A DNA stretch of 64,000 nucleotides from Gnetum montanum (taxonomy: Eukaryota; Streptophyta; Gnetopsida; Gnetales; Gnetaceae): positions 733,249 through 797,248 of the forward strand of contig MNCI01038085.1 of the NCBI GenBank assembly GCA_015680685.1, given 5' to 3'. Position numbers and translations under genes: made by a program. Numbering within the stretch: the stretch's first letter is position 1; the number at the start of each line of letters is the position of its first letter. The notes beneath the pieces were generated by a model that did no database searches, was not told the origin of the DNA, and was given only the letters and a program-made list of their open reading frames with translations. Shown in pieces: positions 47,139 through 60,029 of the stretch.

Positions 47139-47210
47139 TGGGAAAGTAGGAATTTGAACCTTGAACACCATGGTTTGTGATGATAAATGGCTTGTCTCGC
47201 TATGAACTTA
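47139..47210 (-). pseudogene. Chimera of 4.5S rRNA 5' end and trnR-ACG 3' half
   Basis: On the minus strand, GTTCATAGCGAGACAAGCC and ATTTATCATCAC match the start of plastid 4.5S rRNA. They run straight into AACCATGGTGTTCAAGGTTC and AAATTCCTAC, the 3' half of trnR-ACG. The rest of 4.5S, all of 5S and the 5' half of trnR have been deleted. Confidence 0.7.
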
Positions 47211-47289
47211 CTTTGCTTAAAAGGTTACTTGACCCCATGTAAGGATAGAGAAACACCCTTGGCTATGTTGGCAACCAAAGGCTAGTAAT

Positions 47290-50113
47290 TTGAAGAGCAC
47301 TCATCTTCAGGTGGGCTTCTTACTTATATGCTTTCAATAGTTATCCACTTCACACTTGACTACCTAGTCTCTATCGTGGCTACAATAAATAGTACATCAA
47401 AGATGCATCCTTCCTAGTCCTCTCATACTAAAAAAAAGGTTCTTTCAATCCTCTAATGCTTGAACTAGATATGGATTGAACCATCTCACAATGTTCTAAA
47501 CTTAGGTCACATACCACTTTAATGGGCAAAAAACTTAACCCTTAGAACATGCTACCATCCTAGGTGGTGAAGAGTTAACATCAAAGTGCCAAAAATTCCC
47601 ATTAATGTGAAATCTTGGGGTAGATCAGCCTATTATCCCTAGAGTAACTTTTATCCTTTGAGCAATGGCCCTTCCATTTGAAACCATCAAATCACTAAGG
47701 TTGACTTTTATTCCTACTCGATGAGTAGGTCTTGCAGTCAAGCTACCTTCTACCATTACACTCAAGGATTGACAACCATACAACCCAAGGAATCCTTTGC
47801 ATGCCTTTGTTACCATTTGGGAGGTCTATGCCCCATAGAAATTGTCTACCTAAGGCTATCCCTTGGTCCATAGGTTTTGATGCAAGGTTAGAGTTCTGGC
47901 ACTTCTAGAGTGGTATCTCATTAATTTCTTTGGCCCCCCAACAAGGGGGCCTTTCTCAACCCCCACATAAGCTATGAAAGAAAAACCCAAACTCAATTCC
48001 AGGAAATAGTAAAGCTTCATAGGATCTTTCTATCTAGGTGTAGGTAGTTTGCATCTTTACTAACATGTCTATTTCATTGAGTCTCTCTTCAAGATAGTTT
48101 CCAAATTGTTACACCTTTCATGAAGGTTGGAACTTACCTGACAATAATTTTTTCTACTTTAGGGGTATTATAGTTACAACCATCATTCATCAAATCTTTG
48201 GTTGCTAGCTTTCCTATCATCAGGTCATCAAATTGCTTAACCTTCTAGCAATGGGTAGGCATTAGCCCCCATAAATGGTCTTATGACTTTGTGGAGACCT
48301 ATGTTTTTTGTAAAAAATTTCCCTGGCTTTGTTCTTGTGACCTCCTCTTCATTGTAAGGAGGCATCCCTTCTACTAAAGTTGTGAAGCTATTTTGCCAAG
48401 TTCCTTAGAGAGAGTTGTCTTGTGCCCTTAGGTATGATTTACCTACCTACTTGTGTTAGTTTCAAGTAGAGGTACCCTTTTGTTGAAGGTCATTCAAGCT
48501 TTTCCTGGGAGTAGAACATGGGTTACTTCAGTGTCATAGTGCCTTGCACTTGGTGCTTGGCCCAAGGAATTTTCTCTACTCCTTCTAACACTCCTTCAAA
48601 AAAGTCAAAGTCACCTTGCATCCTTGAACCAATAACCATTTTTTGGCTAACCTAGCCTCATCCATCCCTCAAGACTAACAAAGGATAGTATAAGAATATT
48701 CACTTGTTGTTCATTGACAATGCCTTTTGGCCTAATCTTAGGTCCTAACTCATCCCCATGGATGAACCTTGTGGAGGAACCCTTAGGTTTTCAAGGCATT
48801 GGATTCTCACCAATATTTCTATTACACAAGCTAACATTCTTACTTCCACTTCATCCACATAGGTTCTTCTCTCTGAAACAAAACACTCCCTTACCAATGT
48901 TTTTAGAAATCATAAAGCTTTAGTAGATTGCTTGCTCCCATTCATCTTTGGTGCAAAAGCACTCGATCAGTAAGTTATTACACACTCTTTCAAGGGTAGC
49001 TTCTTCCAGGAAAACCTCCTAGCTATCTTTGCACTCATACATCCTTCATGACTAAGCAATCATTTAGGGGCCTTATCTGGTAATATAGGTTGTTCCCCTA
49101 TTGATGATGAAGCTTATCACTCATCATCTCACTAGCTAACCCTTACATATCTAGTATTCATAGTTTGCCTCGATATCGTACAACTTACATGACCTATACT
49201 GAAACAATGCTTTATCCCTAGATGGTGTATTCAACTATTGCACCTCAATGGATTTTTGGGGGAACCAACTAACTCTTGGTTTGAGTGGCATTTCACTCCT
49301 AATCACAACTCATTCGCTGATTTTGCAACATCAGTTTGTTTGGACCTCTACCTAGTTTCATCCAAGATTCATCCAAGTCATGGATTGATCACCCAGGTTT
49401 GGGTCCATAAGTAGTGAAAATTTCCCTATGAAGACTCACTTTCTCTATAGCTTCAGTGGTTGCCCTTAACCAAGCCATGTCCTATAATTTGCTAGCTCAT
49501 TCTTCAAAAGGGGCATGGTTAGAGATTTCTTTCTCCTCTAACTACTTAGAGGCATATGGTTTCATGTTCTATTTCACTCCTTGATAGGGGTTCTTTTCAC
49601 CTTTCCCTCATGGTAATACTTTGCTATCAATCACCTAGGAGTATTTATCCTTGCAAGCTAATCCTTGTTGATTCACATGGGATTCCATGTGCCCCATGCT
49701 ACTCAAGTTAGAGCATAAACCAATGCAGCTTTTGACTACTAGACTTTCATCATCTAGAGTGCAGGACTTAACTACTTCACCTAGCAACACAACTCTTATA
49801 TTGCTCTACCACTACCCCATTTTACATGATTTCCTTTGTCATCAAAGAAATGAATGATTTAGGCTACTCCCATTTTTCTCACTGTGACTACGAGAATCAC
49901 TTTTTCTTTCTCTTCCTCTGGTTACTAAGATGTTTTAGTTTGCTAGGTTTCCCCTTACCTATCCATGGATTCAACAGTATTTCAAAAGGTTAACCTATTT
50001 AGGAATCTTCATATCTATGTGAATTACAAATCCCCAAAGCATTTCATTTCTAATCACACCCTTCCTGATCTATGGATGCCTAGGTATCCATCATAAGCCC
50101 TTCTTCATTTGAA
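47290..50113 (-). rRNA. rrn23: Plastid 23S rRNA, degenerate full-length copy, right arm
   Basis: The minus strand begins at TTCAAATGAAGAAGGGCTTA and GGATACCTAGGCATCC near 50,113 and ends at AAGATGAGTGCTCTTC near 47,290. Length of about 2,820 bases matches plastid 23S. Landmarks in the left arm (GGGTACCTCTACTTG, AGGGATAATAGGCTGATC) recur here with different point mutations, so the two arms have decayed independently. Confidence 0.93.
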
Positions 50114-50255
50114 ACTCATCATTTATTTATTTTATGGAACTAAAACATTCCTATCCTAAGGAAATATGTTAGATCTTATCAACATCCTTGAAAAATCCTA
50201 GATTCTCAGCCTTCTTAATAATTTAGTAGTATCTTGTATTGGATAGGATTGTAGG

Positions 50256-51053
50256 CTAGAGATAAGAAAACTCAAACCATTGACATCTACCATAGGGTAA
50301 ATCATCATCTCTTAGGCCTCCCTAACTGATTCTACCATAGAGGCCAAAGATAGACAATAACTCCCCCTAAACATTTCTCACAACTTTCATTGTACTATTA
50401 TCTCCAAAGAGATGCTAAGTGGAATCCTTGAAATAGACTTGTAGTTCTAGAAAATCCCACAAGGATTAGGAACAAAGAGAGCTCTACCTTTTTTTTTTTC
50501 TCAAAAGAATGAGCATTTTCCATTCTTTGACCCTTCTTTCCTAACTAGAGTGGATAGTTTATGCATTCCACTTATGGAATCAAGATATATGGTCAATTTG
50601 TGATCCCTAGATTCCTTTGGCATCCCTGGGGTGATTTTGTAGTTCCTATGGGGTAAGTTCATGGCATGGATTTTCCTTTTGCGACATTTTGCTCAAAGGG
50701 TTGAAGAAAGATAGTGCATCAATTTATTTGCAAGGGCCAACTTGATCCTCTTCACCAAGAATCCTAGATGAGGAAAGCACTAAAGAGTTATCAACTCCAA
50801 CTATTTCCTATGTATGATCCATACTAGATCAAAACAACAACCCATCCTACCTTCTCTATGTTCTTAATAGCTCATCTTCATATTAGTAGAGTTTTTTCAG
50901 TGGCATGTTCTAGTCCTCTTTCTCATTATTGAGAAAAATTGAGCCACTTGTTTAGGTAAAGGATACTATTATTACCATCTTAACAATTAGACATCCAACC
51001 CATAATACAACAACCCAATTACAAGAGTGGAGCTCTACCAACTAAGATATATT
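50256..51053 (-). tRNA. trnA-UGC: trnA-UGC with group II intron, degenerate, right arm
   Basis: Exon 1 (about 51,011-51,053) reads GGAATATATCTTAGTTGGTA and GAGCTCCACTCTTGTAATTG, with anticodon TGC changed to TGT. Exon 2 (about 50,256-50,293) reads AGATGTCAATGGTTTGAG..TTCTTATCTC. The roughly 0.7-kb intron between them contains AAATGTCGCAAAAGGAAAAT and CCATGCCATGAACTTACCCC, as in plastid trnA introns. Confidence 0.85.
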
Positions 51054-51125
51054 CCCCTACCAAGGGAACCCAATGAATCATGCATAAACAAATCAGATGC
51101 TTTTTCTATATACCAAAATTCTTAG

Positions 51126-52073
51126 CATGGGCCATCCTGGACTTGAACCAGAGACCTCACACTTGAAGTAAATCATTACATTGACTATCTGACTAGCTGG
51201 AAGAGAATCCATAGATCCCTTTCCTTGAGAAATTCATCCTTCTCGAATGCTATATACAACTTTCTATTGTACTATGCTCTCCAAGTGTGTTTGTTCCCCT
51301 TCCATGCCAAATCACTTCAATGAAATGAGGTTTGAAGGTGTTCTTCCTCCTAGTCCAATCGACCACACTCCAAAATCATTTTTCGAGCCTACTCCCACCA
51401 TTAGGAAATGGATAAAGAACTCCACTTGCATTGATCTATGAATCATTCATCATAGTGACATAGGGGGTCAAAGATCAAGGAGTTATTTACACCAATGATT
51501 CTTTTAACTAGATAAAATCTTGTAGAATTTGGATAAAATTGACATTCCTTTGGATAAGATTAGGGTTTGCTTTTGATGGACCTTTTAGACAAGGCTTAAA
51601 TGATGGCTTGAGTGGTATGATCCTTCTATTACACTACCTAAAATGGGGATGATCTCATAGTTCTTGGTCTATGAAGATGCATTATTAGATGCTCCATTTT
51701 CCACATACATCTAGGTTGCACTTCACTTAAACCTATGCTTGAGAGATAGCCATCCATAAATTGACAAGTGATATATCGATTCTCAAGAAGACAGGAGCCA
51801 TGGATAATTGGCTCCCTTGGACTGACTAGATGTCACGAATGAGTAAGAAGTTGGATCTACTTTGGATCTCACCTGAATCACCCCATCTATTGTCTTAAGA
51901 AGATGTTTGGTTTCAAAGCTTAGTTTAAACAAGAGGAATATGCCCTGCTAATGTGCCTTAGATGATCATGTAAGGTAGGCAGTGATGAGCACATTGAACT
52001 ATCCATGTGGTTGAGATCCTTCATAGACTAGACACAATGATGCAATTATTAGGGGCACACTCTTCTTATGAGC
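51126..52073 (-). tRNA. trnI-GAU: trnI-GAU with group II intron, degenerate, right arm
   Basis: Exon 1 (about 52,035-52,073) gives AGCTATTAGCTCATAAGAAG and ..CCCCTAATAATTGC, with GAT decayed to AAT. Exon 2 (51,126-51,162) gives GTGTGAGGTCTCTGGTTCAA and GTCCAGGATGGCCC. The intron lies between. The stretch 52,080-52,340 is the 16S-trnI spacer and holds no gene. Confidence 0.85.
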
Positions 52074-52340
52074 TAATAGCTCTTCATTTCTAGTGGGGAA
52101 CCTACTATACCAAAAGCAAAGCAAGAGACACCCTATTTCATTACCCGACCACCATGCTGCTAGCAACATGGTTAAGAAAATGAGATGCGAGATCCTATAA
52201 ACTTATTCTGGCCTAGGATAATAAGCTTATGAATTTGGTCTTACTTCATAAAATAAAAGAATACTTTCACTTAGATCAAATGTTGCTTGTGGGTGTAGTG
52301 TAAAACCCAAAAATTTCAACAAGCATTAAGTTTATCTGAA

Positions 52341-53813
52341 AAGAAGGTAATCGAGCGACAACTTCTAGTATGGCTACCTTGTTAAGACTTCACTCTAGTT
52401 AGTAACCCTACCTTTGTCATCCTTCCTTTGTGGTTAAGGTAAAGAATTCAAACATGGCTAGCTCCTATAGTGTGATGAGTGGTGTGTAAAAGGCCCAAGA
52501 ATGAATTCAATGCCATATGACTGACCGATGAGTACTAGTAATTCTTTCTTCATGCAAGCAAGTTGTAGCCTACAATTCAAACTATGATTAGGTTTTTGAG
52601 ATTAGCTTACCCTCAAAGGATCACAACCATTTATCCTAGCCATTGTAGCATGTGTGTGGCCTAGGGTATAAGGGGCATGATGATTTGAGCTCATCCTCAC
52701 CTTCCTTTGGCTCATCGCCAGTGGTCTATTTAGGGTTCCAAACTCAATGATGGCTACTAAACAAAAGGGTTGCAATAGTTGTGGGACTTATGCCAACATC
52801 ATATAGCATGAGCTAATGGCCACATTGCATCACCTTTGTTCATGTTCCCAAAGTTACTATTCCTTTTTAGAAGGATTCATGGCATGTTAATCCCTAGCAA
52901 GGTTCTTTGCTTTACATCGAATTAAACTACATGTTCCACTACTTGTGTGGGCCCCTGTTAATTCCTTTGAGTTTCATTCTTGTGAACGTACTTCCCAAGT
53001 AGGATACTTAATTCCTTAGCAACAGCACTACATAGGTTGATACATACAACACTTAGTATCCATTGTTTATGGCTAGGATTACTAGGATCTCTAATTCCAT
53101 TCACTGCACTAGCTTTCATCTCTCAATGTTATTGTTGATCTAGCAAAGTGCTTTCTCCTTTGGTATTCTTTCTAATCTCAACACATTTCACTACTCCACT
53201 ATAAATTCCCTCTACTCCTACTATACTCTAGCTTTTTATTTTCCAGTGCCTATCTAGGGTTGAGCCCCTGGATTTAGTGAAGAACTTGAAAAACTACCTA
53301 AAGACACTTTACACTTAATAAATCTAGATAACACTTGCATCCTCTATGTTACTATAGTTGTTTCCACAAAGTTGGTCAATTCTTATTCCTTAGTTTGAGA
53401 AAAGAAGTTCACAACCTGTAGGACTTTTTCCTTCATGTGTCATTTCTCCATTAGGCATTTTTCCATTGCAAAAAATTCCCCACTATTGCATCCCATAGGA
53501 GTTTGGGCTGTCTTTCAGTCTTAGTGTGGCTAATAATCCTCATAGACTAGCTATTGATCATCGCCTTGGTAAGCCATTGCCTCACCAACTAACTAATCAG
53601 ATGTGAACCCCTCCTGGGATAGATTCCTCCTTTTTGCTCCTCATCCTATGTAGTATTAGCAACCATTTCTAGTTGTTGTTTCCTTCAAAAGGGTAGGTTC
53701 TCATGCACTACTCATCCATCTACCACTAGAAACACCACTTCTTGTTTGACTTGCATATGTTAAGTATGGTGCCAACATTCATCTTGAGCTAGGATCATAC
53801 TCGTTGTGAGATT
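52341..53813 (-). rRNA. rrn16: Plastid 16S rRNA, degenerate full-length copy, right arm
   Basis: The minus strand starts near 53,813 with TCTCACAACGAGTATGATCC and CTAGCTCAAGATGAATGTTG and ends near 52,341 with AAGGTAGCCATACTAGAAGT. Length is about 1,473 bases. It mirrors 26,878-28,366, with separate mutations. Confidence 0.93.
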
Positions 53814-53979
53814 CATAGTTTCATTACTTGTAGCTTTCTTATTTGTGGATAAAGTGGATTACAACTTGTCTCTAATTGGCATAACTTATATCCATTAGCT
53901 CTATGTTCATCCCCTAGAATATACTTATCCCTATCCTCTCATGTCAATCTAATGAGCTATGGGAAGAGCAAAAGGGCTC

Positions 53980-54052
53980 TAGGGATAATTAGACTTGAAC
54001 TAATGAACTTGACCATGTCAAGTTGACACTCTCCCATTAATATATATCCATT
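53980..54052 (-). tRNA. trnV-GAC: trnV-GAC, degenerate plastid copy, right arm
   Basis: The complement of AGGGATAATTAGACTTGAAC, TAATGAACTTGACCATGTCA and AGTTGACACTCTCCCATTAA is trnV-GAC; the anticodon GAC is still present here. From 54,053 to 54,940 lies the spacer and rps12 intron half, without a named gene. Confidence 0.85.
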
Positions 54053-54944
54053 TATTCATTTGGTAAAATAATAGATCCAAGTATTCTATGTATCCTTTAT
54101 GCTTCTTACACCAAAATTCCATAAAAAATTTGGACTTTTAGTTGATATTTTTTTCTTTTTTAGTTCCGATGTATTTTCACACCCCAACCCCTAGGCAATT
54201 TCATTTTCTTAGGAACATAGACAAAATTTATCACTAGAAAAAAAAGGAATATTAGCAAAATTCATATTATTTATGATAGGCTACCCCTCTCTTCTCTCTC
54301 ACATGGTACAATCCTCTTCTCAGCCTTAACATTCCTATCATTACAAAAGAATGTAGGGCTAATGCTAGAAATTCCTCATGAAAGGAAAAACTCACTAAGT
54401 TAGGATCACTAATGAATAAAAAAGAACTACATTTTTAATTTATCCATATTGCTATTTGCAAGACTTACATAGTCGATCCAATTCTATTGCATATAGATAT
54501 CCCACATAGGCCACCAAATAACCTTGAACAATCCATATTCGTCAAACCAAAGCACCAAAGCTAAGATCTTTCATCAAATTAATTTCAAATCAATTAGTGC
54601 ATAACCACACAAATAAACTAACATTAACCCATCAAATTGGAATCCATTTTGGATTTGGAGGAAGGTTATATCAAAATATTAAGGATATTTTAGTATGTAA
54701 TAATTCCTAGTTCTCTATTTCTACAAATGTTGTACCTCAATAAAGAAGAAAGAAGATTTTCATACTCTTTTTTGATTGAAAAGGAAATTGGATTCATTGG
54801 TGTTTCATTAGAATACAAAAATAGGTGTGATTGAATTAGTTCTTGGTTGGGAGAAAATAGAGTGAAGGAAGAGAATAGAAAGATTCTCGAATAACCAAAT
54901 AAATACAAATTATCCTTTCTACTTCCAATGAATCAAATGAGAAG

Positions 54945-54985
54945 CCATATGAGGTGCAAATCTTAGGTACAATTTTGTAGAGTGA
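54945..54985 (+). ncRNA. Group II intron domain V (rps12 trans intron), right arm
   Basis: AGCCATATGAGGTGCAAATC..GTACAATTTTGTAGAG repeats the left-arm motif at 25,735-25,775 and sits directly before rps12 exon 2. Confidence 0.55.
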
Positions 54986-55019
54986 GAGTAAATAGAGCTT
55001 GTTAAGTTTTTCAATATCA

Positions 55020-55245
55020 AATCCAAAAAATTGAACTCCACATTATGTTAAGTAACCACACTACAATTAACTTCTAGAATTGAAATCATTGCTTATATAC
55101 CTAGTATTGGCCATAATTTACAAGAACATTCCATAGTATTAGTAAGAGAAAGAAGGGTAAAATATTTACCTGGTGTGAAATATCACATTGTTCAAGGAAT
55201 CCTAGATGTTGGTACAGTAAAAGATCATCAACAAGGGCATTCTAG
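55020..55245 (+). pseudogene. rps12: rps12 exon 2 remnant, right arm
   Basis: After a broken start (LNSTLC..TTLQLTS), the frame reads [39 protein letters not shown] and [15 protein letters not shown], the S12 exon 2 core and end. The cis group II intron begins here but is cut at 55,411 by element 2, so exon 3 and rps7 would lie past the element, outside the window. Confidence 0.88.
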
Positions 55246-55411
55246 TGTGTTGTATATTCTTATCTAAGACTTGTATCATTTTATGATGTCATGTGATTTA
55301 GTAGAAACATGGGAATGACTAACTTCATAATAAAATTTTTGAAAGGTGACTAGAGTAGGCTACCATATAAAAAAGTATAAGGTTTAATAGAAAAATAATT
55401 TCCTAAGTTTT

Positions 55412-56257
55412 TGATGAGCGATGAGGTACCCCTACCCCCAACCATATGAAGACAAGTGTTCACGTGTGATCCAGTCGAACTCCAAGGATTAAGTGCTGAT
55501 GTGCATACATAGAACAAGGATGAGCTATGCAATCATTCTCTTCCCAAGCTTACTTGTAAAGCATAATTGTATGGTTAAGTAAACTCGAGGTATATGATTT
55601 TTATTATTTTATGTTTTATGTTCTTTGTGCTTAAAATAGAGAAATGGGATAATTTAATAACTAATTAACTATTCTCTAACTAGTCCTAACACCAGCATCT
55701 ATTTCCACTCTTCAGACACATCCTGAACCAGTGTGACACTACTGGGATTACCAAACGCTAGTCATTACTAGGTTACCAAGTGTTCCACGTATGCTCAAAG
55801 TGGTCATGCTGAGTGTTCTAATTCATTGACAATTAATAATTAATAGAAATAACACTAATTAACTAATGAAAACATCAAATGATAATAAATAACATTAAAT
55901 GCAATAATTAAGATATTCTAAATGTTGCAAGGTTTATCACGAAGTTTATCCTTATTTCTAGATACAAGGTGTGCTCGGGTACACAATGCTCGAATAAATA
56001 TCTATTCACTTTATGACTCCTATTGTAGGCACTCAGAAATAATTCTAACTCTAGAAAGGAAAAACTACAAGAGTTCAACTAAGGGATTAAGAAACTACTA
56101 TCCAAACCAAGTGTTACTATCTCTTATTTATAGCCAATGAGATAGGTTTTGATATTGCATATTTGATATTGCTTTGACATCTCTAATATCACGTATTTGA
56201 TATTGGAGGTCTAATATCAAGTTTTCAATATCAAGAATCTGATATCGAAACTCATCA
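55412..56257 (-). repeat. 3' LTR of element 2
   Basis: About 846 bp from TGATGAGCGATGAGG to GAAACTCATCA. It aligns along its length with the left LTR of element 1 (12,849-13,697), including a terminal block rich in GATATC/GATATT words. On the minus strand GTTGGGATA abuts it, a candidate polypurine-tract remnant. Confidence 0.78.
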
Positions 56258-58230
56258 TATCCCAACGACTAAATGAAAACTCAACCTTGAGTTCCTTATA
56301 AAATATTGGGAATGTATGGGATTATTGATTGAACAACAACTGATGGTGACATGGAATGATAGACTGAAATTGCCTAGTGAATAGATGGACAAAGATATTA
56401 TAGCATTGGTGTTCATAACCATTTTGGTGAACACTATACATAGATGACATCAAGGCCCTCATTTAATAGCTTTAAGAGAGAGAGAGAGAGAGAGAAAAGA
56501 ATATGAGGTGTGTTGCTATCGATGTTAAAAATGTGCACATTGTTGTTCATCTATGGCCACATGATTAAGCATGTTCCTTACGTAAATGCTCTAGCTCCAA
56601 TCCATCCTAAGTGCTTCCTCCTATCCTAGTCCATTGTTTAGGTGGTCACCATCTACACACACAACAAAATCACACATTAGCAAGGATAGATAAGATATAA
56701 TGTAATTGATACCTTACCTTGATATGAAGCATATTGGCTAGGTTGTGGGTATGGAAGATACTAGGTTAAAGGTTTGTAACTAATAACTACCCAAGGTGTA
56801 GGGGTGAGATAAGTAATAAAATGGAAAAATTTGTGATGGGCCACAAAAACTAAGAGCAAACCTCTAGTAGCAAGAGGATGGAAAATGAAAGAATAAGGAA
56901 GATTCGAGAAATAACAATGGTGAAGCCAATAAAAGTGCATAGAAGGGTAGAGAAAAATAGATTTCATAGATGGGGTGAAATGAGAAATAGTTTATTGCAA
57001 GAAATTTTTAAGGGAAAGAACTTAACAATTACACCAAAAAAAAATGCTAGTGGGTCCTTCCCAAAGCAAGTTCATGCCCTTTATGCCCTGACAAACCCAC
57101 AAACCAAAGAGTCATTAGGCTCTAGGAATGATAGATGGACACAATAGTTAAGAATTCACCCACAAGAATTTACCCAAGAATAACAATGCATTGATTGAGA
57201 TACAAACTAATCATAAAATCAACAATGATGTGGAATATGGAAAATAATATGAAAGGAGAAGAAAAAATGGAATTGAATCCTAGAATCAAGGTTGTGTAAA
57301 GTCCCTTGTGTAGTATGTGATTAATGTGAATTAATAAAATTCAGTCCAAATCCAAATTAAAACTAACCACATCTAGTGACCTTGCATCAACACACTTGAC
57401 CAACCCATCCTTCTGAAGTAACAAGAATGCTTTCATAGAGTAACCACCATTCCAAAAAGAGAAGCATATAGAAGCAAGAAGTGAGGAAGGGCCTTAGTTA
57501 GAGAGAACCTTCAAGCATGGGTAACATGTCTTTCTAGTGCCATAACCAGTGCTTGTAGCCCATGTTCCCTTATTGTTTCTAATGGGTGTGCTTTGAATTC
57601 CCACCATTTTTTTAAAGTAGGAACCACACCATGCAAAGACTTATTTGATTTGTGCAACTTCTTGATATTAGTCGATAGAGAAATGGTAGAAACTTATGAA
57701 AAACATCCAAGTACCCAAGAGAATGGGTAGCAAAAATGTGTCAAACCCCTTGAGGTCATACCTTTTTCAATCCATTTGAATCTTTCCTTGCTTTGAAGAA
57801 TAACAAGCCACCAATTCATTAATAGGTTTGCTTAGAAAAATGAATAGTACATTTCCAAAACAAAGGGAGACCATAGAGTTGAATGGATGAATGGATGACA
57901 TATACTCATTTCCTGTTTTATCAAAAGAAACCATATCTTAACATCTGCATTAAAATTCGAAGGTAAAAACAAAACATTAGCAATCAAAACCATTATAGTC
58001 CAACCCACCATCATGAGCACTTATTATGTGATGAGTGAAAATAAATCAAACAAAAGGTAATAAAGAAAGAAAGAGTAAAAATGTTAATGATGGTCTAAAA
58101 AAAATAAGAAATTATGAAAAATGTGTAAAACAAGAAAAGAAAACAAAAGAAACTAAGGGCTTAAAAGAGTTGGCATTGGTGGCCATCTTCCCCACAACTA
58201 AGTTGGAAGGAGGAGATCTAAAATAATGAG
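56258..58230. other. Non-coding internal region of element 2
   Basis: Collinear with 13,698-15,745 of element 1. It includes a (GA)n run at about 56,475-56,495. Open frames are short and not shared with element 1. Confidence 0.6.
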
Positions 58231-58239
58231 CAGGGCTAT

Positions 58240-59590
58240 CCATCAATAGAGGCAGTGTTAGTATTGGCTATTTTTGGCTCATGGAAGGGTTTGGTTTGCT
58301 GGATGTTAACTAATAATTTTTTATTCGTGCTTCCAGGTTTATAGATCATCATGGTCCCTAAAGAAAAAGTCTCATGAATGATATAAGGTCCTTTCCATAG
58401 TGGTTTAAATTTAGTTCATTGTGGCACATGTGTGGGATTCTAATACAAAACCTTATCTCCTAGTTGGTATTTGAATTTTCTAATTCTTAGGTCATAACAT
58501 TTTTTGTTAAAGGCATTGTGTAGTTCGTTGGATGATAAGGCAGCTAATCGATTTTCATCTAGCAAGTTAAGATTCATTAACCATTCTTTCTAAGCTAGAC
58601 TAAGGTCAAGGTTAAGGTCACATGCTGTAGATAGTGTATGGAGCTCAGCTTGGATAGAAAGTGTTGGAAGTTCACTATACACTAACTCATAGGGAGAGTA
58701 TCCTATAGGGAGTTTCATGTGGAGCAGTAGGCCCAAAGAGCATCATATAGTTTGGTGCTCCAATCTCACCTATATTTACTAATGGTGCATGTCAAGATTT
58801 TTATGATTTCCCTATTGGTGACTTCAGCTTGACCATTCACTTGAGGGTGATATGGTGTAGTTCTTTTATGCTTAACTCCTAAGTGTTGCATCAATTTTCA
58901 AAAATTCACACCTGTAAAATGTGTGCCATTATAAGAAATAAGTGCATGAGGCATGCCAATCATGTTTATGATTTGTTGTTGAACAAATCATGTAGTGGTA
59001 GATGATGTAGAGTTGATAATAGTAGCTACTTCTAACTACTTTGTAAATTAGTCAATAGCAACAATAATGTATGCTTTCTCATTGGAAATCAGTGTAATAG
59101 GTCCCATAAAATCAATACCCCATATGTCGAAGGGTTCTAAGGGTTAAATCCATTGTTGTGGACCCTCCATTCTAGTAGTCATTCCCCCATCACATTGGTA
59201 GTGCTTAAAAAATTTGACAAAATGATGGGCATCCCAAAACAATGTAGGCCAATAATATCCTACAAGAAATATTTTAATGGTTGTTTGTCTCCCAGAGTAA
59301 TGACCTCCATAAGGGCCTTCATGAGTGTCTTGGAGAACTCACAATTGATTCACTTCAAGAACACACCATTAGACCAAACCATTAGGACACACCTTGTAAA
59401 GGTGCCCATCGATTTCTATGAAGTGTTTCACTTGGTGGAGAAACTACAATTTCTTTTTAATGTCCACCCTATGTGGTGTTCTTTGTGTGAGAAGATAAGT
59501 AAGAATGCTCCTATACCAACTTGTATTAGTGGGTTATTGATTTGTTATTACACCTACAAAGAGGAGTTCATTAGGGAAGTGATCAAAAAT
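58240..59590 (-). pseudogene. Integrase region of element 2
   Basis: Three-frame reading of the minus strand gives YGVLILWDLLH (decayed YGIDFMGP start of the core), YNGTHFTG near 58,900 with the second catalytic Asp position changed to Tyr, then YHPQVNGQAE-like text near 58,820 around the catalytic Glu. The C-terminal part, at 58,380-58,520, reads RKFKYQLGDKVL and KPLWKGPYIIHETFSLGT. Integrase inserts the cDNA copy. Many stops. Confidence 0.72.
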
Positions 59591-59617
59591 TGTGTTTTCA
59601 TCCTCTATGTTGTCCCA

Positions 59618-59926
59618 TTACAACTGAGATAAATGATCGGCAACAACATTTTTGATGTCTTTGTGATCAACCATCATAAGATTGAACTCTTGCAAGATTA
59701 TAAGCCATTGTATGATGCAAGGGCTCACAATTTGTTTGTTCATAACAAATTGAATCACATTATGATCCATGTGTAGAAATACCTTATAGCCTAATAAATA
59801 GTGCCTAAATTTTTCTAGTGAAAACACCATAGCCATTAACTCTTTTTTTGTTGTCATATAGTTTGAGTTGTGCACTAGCAATACTTTGACTTGCACAGTG
59901 AATATAATAGGGATGTTTTTGGTCAT
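59618..59926 (-). pseudogene. RNase H region of element 2
   Basis: An open stretch of 102 codons reads NYMTTKKELMAMVFSLEKFR, HYLLGYKVFLHMDHNVIQFV and ends NVVADHLSQL, the RNase H domain of Ty3/gypsy RT with the catalytic Glu (KKEL) and Asp (HMDH) positions visible. Confidence 0.88.
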
Positions 59927-60029
59927 CTAATTATGTAAGTATAACTCCTAATGCAAAATTGGACACATCAGTCATTACATGGAATAGTCTAAACTAGTTA
60001 GGAGCTTGTAGAATTAGTGTTTCTACGAG

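Noticed and set aside
54690-54908. Minus-strand ORF near rps12
   Set aside because: It lies in the rps12 trans-intron half and spacer, has no counterpart protein in the left arm and no domain.
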